Shown piece by piece: positions 1 through 6,957 of a DNA stretch of 22,527 nt. The notes under the pieces are model-generated. The model searched no databases. It was not told the DNA's origin and worked only from the letters and a program-made list of their open reading frames with translations. Location: the NCBI GenBank assembly GCA_035763085.1, contig DASUBV010000186.1, positions 1 to 22,527 on the forward strand, in the 5' to 3' direction. The position numbers were made by a program, and so were the translations under genes. Source of the stretch: DASUBV01 sp035763085. Lineage in GTDB: Bacteria > Actinomycetota > Actinomycetes > Streptosporangiales > Streptosporangiaceae. Position 1 is the stretch's first letter; every line of letters starts with the position of its first letter.

Positions 1-129
1 ACCCCGTTCCTGGACGCCGCATTCCCGGACGCCGCGTTCGGGGACGCTGCGGGCCCATCACACCAGCAAGCCGGTCAGGCCGGCGGGGCGAAGCCGGCCG
101 GGCCGGGCGGGGGAGGCCCGGCGGGCTGA
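1..129 (+). CDS. possible C-terminal fragment of an unknown gene (5' end outside window)
   Basis: Frame 1 is open from the window edge to a TGA at 127-129. It has strongly G/C-ending codons over the first 57 bases and encodes three copies of Phe-X-Asp-Ala-Ala followed by a Gly/Pro/Ala-rich tail. Differences between the repeat copies fall partly at synonymous third positions (GCA/GCG, GCC/GCT), which favours real coding. The reading would overlap the 3' end of the convergent RDD gene by about 55 bp, which is unusual. The fragment is too short for family assignment. The alternative is that it is non-coding sequence between convergent genes. Confidence 0.35.
   Translation, partial: TPFLDAAFPDAAFGDAAGPSHQQAGQAGGAKPAGPGGGGPAG
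7..51 (+). repeat. three tandem 15-bp units encoding F-x-D-A-A
   Basis: Units start at 7, 22 and 37, each of the form TTC-NNG-GAC-GCY-GCR, and read FLDAA, FPDAA, FGDAA in frame 1. The second codon varies freely and the wobble positions vary synonymously. Confidence 0.7.
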
Positions 130-1154
130 CCGCCGGCGGGCTCGGCCGCGGCCTGACCGGGCCGCGGCGCGGCGGTCGGCGGCGGACCGGCCGGCGGCGG
201 GCCGGCCACGGCTGGCCCCGCCTGGCCCGGTGCTGTCCATGCTGGCGCCTGCGGCTGCTGGCCGGGCGCTGCCCAGGCGGGCGGCTGGTGGCTGGATGCT
301 GGCCGGGCGGGCGCAGCCCCCGCTGGCATCTGCTGAACCGGCGTCGCCGGCGCGGCGGGAGCTGGCGCGGCTGTCGCGCCAGCGCCCGCGTGCGCGGCCG
401 CGCGGGCGCTGGCCAGCCAGGCCTGATCGCGCTGCCGCCGGACCGCGAGGACCGCGGCCAGGTAAGCCGCGGGCGGGGTGCCCGGCGGTGGCGGCGGGCT
501 GACCTGCCCGGCGACCGCGCCAGCCAGCTGTAGCCCGAGGCTGTCGCGCGCGGCCGGGGACAGCTCGCCGAGTCGCCGCAGATAGCTGCTCGCCGCCTCG
601 GCGGTGTGGTCGGACAGCCGGGCGATCTCGGCCACCTGAGCCCAGCCCAGCAGGGGCGGCGGCACCACGGCGAACTGCGCGGGCAGCGGGGGCCGCTGCG
701 GCACCCGCTCGGAGATCACGTACGTGCCGGCGAAGATGTCGCCGAGCCGCTTGCCCTTGGCCGAGATGATCGAGGTGATCAGGCCGACCGGCGCGCCGAT
801 CCAGGACCAGATCTCGATCACGCCGGTCAGGGCCCGGACCAGGGCCTGACGGAACCGGACCGGGCTGCCGTCATCACTGATCACCCGCAAGCCCAGGGCC
901 ATCTTGCCGGGCGTCCGGCCCCGGGTCAGCGTCTCGAAGGCGGTCGGGTACCCGATCACGACGACCACATAGGCGGTCACGATGATCCCGGCGACCACCG
1001 CGTCGCCGATCCCGGTTGCCGCCGCGATGATGAGCACCACCCCGAGCAGCACGAGCTGGGTCACCAGGTCGATCAGCAGGGCACCGATGCGCGTGGGATA
1101 ACTCGCGCACGGGATATCCAGGACGACCGCCTCGCCGGTCACGACCTCCGCCAC
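75..1154 (-). CDS. RDD family membrane protein with proline-rich C-terminal tail
   Basis: Predicted integral membrane protein of about 359 residues. The N-terminal half is an RDD domain: Arg22 and Asp29 lie in the first helix region (PTRIGALLIDL), followed by hydrophobic segments around residues 24-46 and 50-70, the loop TRGRTPGKMALGLRV and a third segment ending in KGKRLGDIFAGTYVI. The second half, from about residue 160, is Ala/Pro/Gly-rich and probably disordered. I chose the GTG at 1154 because an AGGAGG Shine-Dalgarno lies 6 bases upstream; a start 9 codons further upstream has no such support. RDD proteins often sit beside SpoIIM, DUF58 and MoxR genes in actinomycetes, as here, but their biochemical role is not established; transport or ion-related functions have been proposed. 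The gene is divergent from the SpoIIM gene across 77 bp. Confidence 0.88.
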   Translation of the reverse strand: MAEVVTGEAVVLDIPCASYPTRIGALLIDLVTQLVLLGVVLIIAAATGIGDAVVAGIIVTAYVVVVIGYPTAFETLTRGRTPGKMALGLRVISDDGSPVRFRQALVRALTGVIEIWSWIGAPVGLITSIISAKGKRLGDIFAGTYVISERVPQRPPLPAQFAVVPPPLLGWAQVAEIARLSDHTAEAASSYLRRLGELSPAARDSLGLQLAGAVAGQVSPPPPPGTPPAAYLAAVLAVRRQRDQAWLASARAAAHAGAGATAAPAPAAPATPVQQMPAGAAPARPASSHQPPAWAAPGQQPQAPAWTAPGQAGPAVAGPPPAGPPPTAAPRPGQAAAEPAGGQPAGPPPPGPAGFAPPA

Positions 1155-1219
1155 TGCGTGCCTCCTGCCGGGCGCCGGCACGGACGCTGTGCCGCCCTCA
1201 GAGTACTCAGATCCGGGCG

Positions 1220-1225
1220 TAGTCT
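1220..1225 (+). promoter_or_regulatory. -10 hexamer (TAGTCT) for a leaderless SpoIIM transcript
   Basis: A TANNNT hexamer ends 6 bases before the GTG start at 1232, and no Shine-Dalgarno precedes that GTG. This is the usual spacing of actinobacterial leaderless promoters, where transcription starts at the start codon. No convincing -35 is visible. Confidence 0.5.
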
Positions 1226-1231
1226 CCTGCC

Positions 1232-2227
1232 GTGGACGTTGACGCCTTCGTCGCTGCCCATCAGCCGGAGTGGGATCGCCTCGACAAGCTGGCCCGCCGC
1301 CGCGGCCGGCTATCCGGGGACGAGATCGATGAGCTGGTCAGCACCTATCAGCGGGCCACCACGCACCTGTCAGAGCTGCGCAGCGCCGGCCACGACCCGG
1401 CGCTGACCGCGCGGCTGTCATCGCGCATCACCCGGGCCAGGGCCGCGATCAGCGGCGCGCACACGCCGGCCTGGCGCAGCGTCGGCGCGTTCGTGCTGGT
1501 CTCGTTCCCGGCGATGGCTTACCGGGTGCGCTGGTGGTGGCTGGCTACCTGTGTGGTGTCCCTCGTCGTCGCTGTCGTATCCGGCTGGTGGATCGCCCGG
1601 ACTCCGGCGGTGCAGGCCAGCCTGCTGCCCCGGTCGGCGGTAGCCAGCCTGGTCAATCATCAGTTCCGCGACTACTACTCGCAGGCCGCGCCGTCCGCGT
1701 TCGCCTTCAAGGTGTGGACCAACAACGTGCTGGTCGCGGCGCAGGCGCTGATCGCGGGCGTGCTGCTGGGCGTCCCGACGCTGCTCGTGCTGCTGGCCAA
1801 CGCCGTCAACCTGGGCGTCGACGGCGGCCTGATGATCGGGCACGGCAAGGCCACCGAGTTCTTCACGCTCCTGCTCCCGCACGGGATGCTGGAGCTGACC
1901 GCGGTGTTCCTGGCTGCCGCGGCCGGCCTGCGGCTGGGCTGGTCCATCATCGACCCGGGGCCGCGACCCCGGTCGCGGGCGCTGGCCGAGGAGGGCCGGG
2001 CGACGGTCACGATCGCCATCGGCATGATCGTCGTGCTGCTGGTGTCGGGGGCGATCGAGGGGTTCGTCACCCCGTCGCACCTGCCATCCTGGGCCCGCAT
2101 CCTGATCGGGGCCTGCGCGGAGGCGGCGTTCCTGGCCTATGCCCTGGGCCTCGGCCGCCGGGCGGTGCGTCACGGGCTGTCAGCCGACATCGAGGAGGCG
2201 CCGGACTATGCGCCCGCCGTTGGCTAG
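1232..2227 (+). CDS. SpoIIM family (stage II sporulation protein M-like) membrane protein
   Basis: 331 residues. The first 85 or so residues are soluble and charged (VDAFVAAHQPEWDRLDKLARR), the typical N-terminus of actinobacterial SpoIIM-family proteins. Several membrane segments follow: about residues 105-130, 165-195, 205-235, 260-285 and 290-315. The central part carries the family-type stretch FKVWTNNVLVAAQALIAGVLLG and a conserved-looking HGMLELTAVFLAAAAGLRLG. In Bacillus SpoIIM takes part in engulfment peptidoglycan hydrolysis. In actinomycetes the family is found in non-sporulators too, usually beside RDD and MoxR/DUF58 genes, so an envelope-related role is inferred. The GTG start looks leaderless. 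The gene converges on the DUF58 gene with a 51-bp gap. Confidence 0.9.
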   Translation: MDVDAFVAAHQPEWDRLDKLARRRGRLSGDEIDELVSTYQRATTHLSELRSAGHDPALTARLSSRITRARAAISGAHTPAWRSVGAFVLVSFPAMAYRVRWWWLATCVVSLVVAVVSGWWIARTPAVQASLLPRSAVASLVNHQFRDYYSQAAPSAFAFKVWTNNVLVAAQALIAGVLLGVPTLLVLLANAVNLGVDGGLMIGHGKATEFFTLLLPHGMLELTAVFLAAAAGLRLGWSIIDPGPRPRSRALAEEGRATVTIAIGMIVVLLVSGAIEGFVTPSHLPSWARILIGACAEAAFLAYALGLGRRAVRHGLSADIEEAPDYAPAVG

Positions 2228-2278
2228 GAGCCACGCTCGCGGGGGAGGCAGCCCGGCACCGCCCCGGCCGCCTGGTCG

Positions 2279-3571
2279 CTAGAGCTGGCCGGCGGCCTTC
2301 AGGGCGAGGTAGGCGTCGGCCAGGGCCGCCGGCAGGTGATCGGGCGGCGCGTCCACCACCTCGACCCCGCGCTGCCGGAGCAGGGCGCCCATGCGCTCGC
2401 GGTCGGCCCGGGCGCGGGCCGCCGCGCCAGCCTGGTAGACCGCTTCCACGCTGTCGCGAGCGGTGGCCATCTCGGCGACCCGCGGGTCAGCGACGGCGCC
2501 GATCAGCAGCCGGTGCCGGGCAGCGAGCAGCCCGATCCGGGGCAGCAGGCCCTCGGTCATCGCAGCCGGGTTCAGGTCGGTGAGCAGGACCACCAGGCAG
2601 CGCTGGCGGGCCGTGGCCAGCACCGAGCCGGCCATCAGCCCGTAGTCCGGCTCGGTGAGATCAGCCTCCAGCAGCGCCATCGCATTGGTGAGGGTCGCGA
2701 GCAGCTCACCGCGCCCGGCACCGACCACCCGGGCCCGCACCTGCCGGTCGACGGCAAGCAGGTCGACACGGTCACCGGCGCGGGAGGCCAGCGCGGCCAG
2801 CAGCAGTGCCGCGTCCATGCACGCATCCAGGCGCGGGCTGCCCGCAACCCGGCCCGCCGCGGTGCGCGCGGTGTCCAGGACCACGATGATGCGCCGGTCC
2901 CGCTCGGGCCGCCACGTCCGGACCATGACATCAGTCCGGCGCGCGGACGATCGCCAGTCGATCGAGCGCACGTCATCACCGATCACGTACTCGCGCAGCG
3001 AGTCGAACTCGGTGCCCTGGCCGCGCACCATGCTCCGGTGCTGGCCGTCAAGCTGGCGCAGCCGGGCCAGCTTCTCCGGGAGATGCCGCCGGCTCAGGAA
3101 CGGGGGCAGCACCCGGACTGTCAGCGGCGCTGGCAGGCTGCGCTGCCGCCCGGCCAGGCCCAGCGGCCCGAGCGAGCGGACGGTCACCAGGCCGGCCTCG
3201 CGGTCGCCGCGCCGGGTGGGTTCCAGGGTGGTGGCCAGGGTGACCTGCCCGCCGCCCGGGATGGTCACGCGGGACCGGCCCGGCCAGGCGCCGGCGCTGG
3301 GCGGCCAGGCATCCCGCGCGATCCCGCGCAGCATCCGGCGGCCGGGGTTGGCGATGGTCAGGGTGACTGTGCCGCGCTGGCCCAGGAGGAGCCGGGTGTC
3401 CCCGGCCCGGCTGACCCGCAGCTGGCGGACGCCGGCGGCCAGCGCGCAGTCCGCCGCGATCGCCAGCGCGATGACGCCGTCAGTGACCACCAGCGCGACC
3501 GGGCTGCGGAAGGCCAGCGCCGCCAGCGTCCCGATCAGCGCCGCGAAGGCGGCCCGGCCCGTCAGCGCCAT
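2279..3571 (-). CDS. DUF58 domain protein (MoxR partner, degenerate VWA-like)
   Basis: 430 residues. Two hydrophobic segments lie near the N-terminus (about 8-25 and 26-46). The DUF58 signature follows at about 193-212 (REYVIGDDVRSIDWRSSARR) and leads into a von Willebrand-A-like strand VVLDTART at 230-237, in which the metal-binding DxSxS pattern is degenerate (D-T-A-R-T). The length is normal for the family. The ATG lies 16 bp after the moxR stop codon with no clear Shine-Dalgarno, so translation coupled to moxR is likely. DUF58 proteins are the usual partners of MoxR ATPases and are thought to help them act on envelope or metalloenzyme targets. The client here is unknown. Last gene of the operon. 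Confidence 0.92.
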   Translation of the reverse strand: MALTGRAAFAALIGTLAALAFRSPVALVVTDGVIALAIAADCALAAGVRQLRVSRAGDTRLLLGQRGTVTLTIANPGRRMLRGIARDAWPPSAGAWPGRSRVTIPGGGQVTLATTLEPTRRGDREAGLVTVRSLGPLGLAGRQRSLPAPLTVRVLPPFLSRRHLPEKLARLRQLDGQHRSMVRGQGTEFDSLREYVIGDDVRSIDWRSSARRTDVMVRTWRPERDRRIIVVLDTARTAAGRVAGSPRLDACMDAALLLAALASRAGDRVDLLAVDRQVRARVVGAGRGELLATLTNAMALLEADLTEPDYGLMAGSVLATARQRCLVVLLTDLNPAAMTEGLLPRIGLLAARHRLLIGAVADPRVAEMATARDSVEAVYQAGAAARARADRERMGALLRQRGVEVVDAPPDHLPAALADAYLALKAAGQL

Positions 3572-3587
3572 CTGGCCGCGCCCGCCA

Positions 3588-4589
<1,002 letters not shown>

Positions 4590-4713
4590 CGGGTCCTCCG
4601 GGGGATGCCCCGGCCGTCAGGCCGGGGAGGAACCTGGTGTCCCGCGCGGCGGGACAAGCTGTTCGCGGGCATGCGGCGCGCCTTTCGTGCTCTTAGAGCA
4701 GTTAGTGCCATAA

Positions 4714-4887
4714 TTGAGATACATTCTTGCCGCCGGGCTGGCGGCAGCCGCCGTTACCAACGGCGGTGAAGCCTGCGGAGCGGACATCAGACACGAAGGG
4801 AAACCTCCCGTGCAGACCGCGATGAACCAGGAACCCCGACCCGCGAGGGCCGGAATCCCCGTCCTTCAGCTTCACGGCGGAGAGTAG
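4714..4887 (+). pseudogene. remnant C-terminal tail of a TnpB-type RNA-guided nuclease/transposase
   Basis: Read from 4714, just after an in-frame TAA at 4711-4713, the plus strand encodes R-Y-ILAAGLAAAAV, then ACGADIRHEGKPP, then KPPVQTAMNQEPRPARAGI and PVLQLHGGE, ending at a TAG (4885-4887). The pattern NILAAG ... CGADVR ... KQEPxPARAGIPVLQGGE is how many actinobacterial TnpB proteins end, where the coding tail overlaps the omega RNA. Everything upstream (RuvC domain and zinc ribbon) is missing and there is no start codon, so this is a dead fragment. The reading frame itself is intact, which suggests either recent deletion or constraint from the overlapping RNA. Confidence 0.7.
4762..4887 (+). 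ncRNA. candidate omega-RNA (reRNA) scaffold remnant
   Basis: In IS200/IS605 elements the guide RNA for TnpB is made from the 3' end of tnpB through the right end. The segment here keeps typical blocks (GAAGGGAAACCTCCCGTG, GATGAACCAGGAACC, GGAATCCCCGTCCTTCAG), including a local hairpin GGGAAACCTCCC around 4798-4809. The terminal hairpin is degraded. Whether it is transcribed cannot be seen from sequence, and no TnpB protein is encoded in this window. Confidence 0.4.
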
Positions 4888-6156
4888 TCAATAGGTGCGT
4901 GCCTCTCGGTCAAGGGCGTCCAGGTCATTAGCAAGCGTGATCAGGTCCGCGTCGCTGCGGGGTGCCGCCCCGTACAGCAACTCGGCAATCCGTGCCTCAT
5001 CCAGCGCCGACCGGGCGGCCAGGGCCGCGGTCACCTCCGCAGGCGCCGCGCCGGGCGGCAGCCCGACGGCTGGTCCCGCCCGCGCCAGCAGCGCCGCCCG
5101 CAGTTCCGCCGCGACGCGTCCGCGAGCGCGGCGGGACTGATACAGCCGCGCGTGCCCTTCCACCGTCTCCGCCGCGCGGATGACAACCGGCAGCCGCTCG
5201 GTGATCAGCGGGCCAAGCCGCCGCGCCCGCCACAGCGCGGCCAGCAGGGCCGCCAGGGCGAGCTGGATCGCCACCAGGTAGGCCACGAGCGGCACCAGGC
5301 TGGCCAGCGACTGGCGGCCGGCGGTGCCGGCCGGGCCGAGGCCGGCTGGCGGCACCAGCCAGACGACCGGGCCGCCGGTGCTGAGCAGGTTGATGGCCAG
5401 GGCGGCATTGCCCTGCCGGGCCAGCTCGCCATTGGTCAGCAGGTCCCCGCTGCCCAGCACGGTGATGAAGCGGTCGCCGGAACGGTACCGGACCAGGGTG
5501 GCCAGGCCGTCCTGGATGTAGCACTGCGCCGCCGGCGTGCCCGCCTCGACCCGCAGCCCGGCACCGCCGAGGTCGGCCGGCCCGGCCAGCAGGGCGGCGC
5601 GCAGCGTGCAGGCTGGCAGCAGCGTCCCGACCGGCCCGCCGCGCGACTGCCTCACCAGCGGGGCAACAGCAGCAAGGGAGGCCGGGTCCGGCTCGACGAG
5701 AACCAGGCTGGCGGGCGTGCTCGCCAGCCTGCTCTGCTGCCGGGCGGTCAGCAGGTACGGGCTGGTGATCACGAGCGTGGTGCCACGCTGCGCGGCCGCC
5801 TCGGCAGCGGGGACGCTGGTGACGGTCAGCACCCGGTGACCGCGCGCGCCCAGGATGTCGGCCAGCGCATGTGTGCCCTCAGCAGCCGTGCTGTCCGGGC
5901 TCAGGTAGCCGGCCACCGCCGAGCGAGGCTGCAGCAGGGCGATGGCTGTCGCGGCCGCTAGCACGAACCCGACGATGATCACCGGGGTCCGCCAGGCGCG
6001 CCAGCCGCGGGCAACCGGGCTGCCATCCCGAAGTGCGCTGACCTGGCCCGCCGGCCCCGGCACTGGGGCGGCGGGAGCACCGGGGCCACCGGGACCAGGG
6101 CCGCCGGGACCAGGGCCGCCGGGAGTGGCCGGCCGGGCCGATACCGGGGCGCTCAC
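4888..6156 (-). CDS. DUF4350 domain membrane protein
   Basis: 422 residues. A Gly/Pro-rich N-terminal tail (about 1-40) precedes a membrane segment at about 58-76. An extracytoplasmic domain follows, opening with YLSPDSTAAEGTHALADIL (84-102), the usual DUF4350 signature. A second membrane segment (LVPLVAYLVAIQLALAALLAAL) lies at roughly 285-308, then a cytoplasmic tail with GPLITERLPVVIRAAETVEG. Function is unknown; the family co-occurs with MoxR, DUF58 and DUF4129 genes. The GTG start overlaps the DUF4129 stop codon in a GTGA (4 bp), indicating translational coupling. The stop codon (complement of 4888-4890) directly abuts, or is supplied by, the right end of the TnpB relic, so the native C-terminus may have been altered by the insertion. 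Confidence 0.88.
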   Translation of the reverse strand: MSAPVSARPATPGGPGPGGPGPGGPGAPAAPVPGPAGQVSALRDGSPVARGWRAWRTPVIIVGFVLAAATAIALLQPRSAVAGYLSPDSTAAEGTHALADILGARGHRVLTVTSVPAAEAAAQRGTTLVITSPYLLTARQQSRLASTPASLVLVEPDPASLAAVAPLVRQSRGGPVGTLLPACTLRAALLAGPADLGGAGLRVEAGTPAAQCYIQDGLATLVRYRSGDRFITVLGSGDLLTNGELARQGNAALAINLLSTGGPVVWLVPPAGLGPAGTAGRQSLASLVPLVAYLVAIQLALAALLAALWRARRLGPLITERLPVVIRAAETVEGHARLYQSRRARGRVAAELRAALLARAGPAVGLPPGAAPAEVTAALAARSALDEARIAELLYGAAPRSDADLITLANDLDALDREARTY

Positions 6157-6875
6157 GCCCCCGTCCCGGTCCCGCGGACGCCAGCGCCGGCTGGCACTGG
6201 CCCCGCTCCGGCGCTGGCGGCGTGCGGCGCCCTGGTCGCGGCGATGCTGGCGTCCAGGTCCCGGACCTGCTCGTAGCCCGCGCTCGTCCCGGCCCGCCCG
6301 CCGTACCGCACGTCCTCGAACAGCCGCGCCGCCTGATGCAGCCCGGTGGCGAGCGCCGGCGGATCGCCGCCGCCCGGCAGCGCGGTCGCCGCCTCGCTGG
6401 CCAGCTCGCTGGCGGTCCGGCCCGCCCGCGGCGCCAGGATGCCGCGCGCTTCAAGGTCGACAGCGAGGCCGCGCATCCGCTCGACGATGGCGCTGGCATA
6501 GTCACCTTCGGCGGCCAGCCGCTCGGCCGCGTGCCGGTGATCGGCGGCCGAGAGCGGATGATCGCCCAGCATCGCTGCCTCCCGGCGGCGCCGGGAGCGC
6601 CGCGGGAACCTGATCCAGGCCAGGATCCCGGCGATGATGAGCACGGCCACGATGATCAGCGCGACCAGCGCCCACCAGCCGAGGTGCTGCGGGGCGAGGG
6701 AGCCCAGGTGAGAGTTCAGCCACCGGTCGATGGCGCGGGTGGCTCGCTCCCACCAGGACAGCCGGTACATCGACCTGGCCAGTTCATGGCGGGCCAGTTG
6801 CCGGGCCGGCCCGCGGTGAATGAGCGGCGGGGCTCCGCCCGCCGCGGCCAGCAGCCGGGCAGCTGTCAGGATCAC
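6153..6875 (-). CDS. DUF4129 domain membrane protein
   Basis: About 240 residues from the GTG at 6875. A short N-terminus is followed by IHRGPARQLARHELARSMYR (19-38), the usual start of actinobacterial DUF4129 proteins. A single membrane helix lies at about 66-88, then a basic stop-transfer PRRSRRRR and a cytoplasmic helical domain (HRHAAERLAAEGDYASAIVE ... GRTASELASEAA). I prefer this start because GGAGG lies 11 bases upstream and it gives the usual family length. An ATG at 6935 is in frame but lacks a ribosome site. The gene lies 82 bp after the membrane GPDPase-like gene and overlaps DUF4350 by 4 bp. Function unknown; it is a regular part of MoxR/DUF58 envelope clusters. Confidence 0.85.
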   Translation of the reverse strand: MILTAARLLAAAGGAPPLIHRGPARQLARHELARSMYRLSWWERATRAIDRWLNSHLGSLAPQHLGWWALVALIIVAVLIIAGILAWIRFPRRSRRRREAAMLGDHPLSAADHRHAAERLAAEGDYASAIVERMRGLAVDLEARGILAPRAGRTASELASEAATALPGGGDPPALATGLHQAARLFEDVRYGGRAGTSAGYEQVRDLDASIAATRAPHAASAGAGPVPAGAGVRGTGTGA

Positions 6876-6957
6876 GGCGTTGCATGCCTCCGCTCGTGCG
6901 CCGCCTGCTGTCGCCAGGCTCGCCGCGGGGTGCATCGTGCGGCGGCCGCGGCGTGCC

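Larger units (their letters stand above)
4603..4891 (+). mobile_element. internally deleted IS200/IS605-type (TnpB) element relic
   Basis: The left boundary has a perfect hairpin, CCCCGGCC-GTCA-GGCCGGGG (4608-4627), followed by GAGGA. The 18-mer at 4603-4620 matches the right-end 18-mer at 4852-4869 in 14 of 18 positions, as expected for the subterminal palindromes of IS200/IS605 elements. The interior is AT-richer than the surroundings and holds a 13-bp palindrome at 4688-4700. It then joins directly to a TnpB C-terminal tail and a right end ending near GTCAA (4887-4891). No tnpA or tnpB body remains. The right hairpin arm is decayed (CTTCACGGCGG in place of a GGCGGGG-type arm). The element lies antisense to the host operon, exactly between the DUF4350 and moxR genes. 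Exact ends are uncertain by several bases. Confidence 0.7.
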
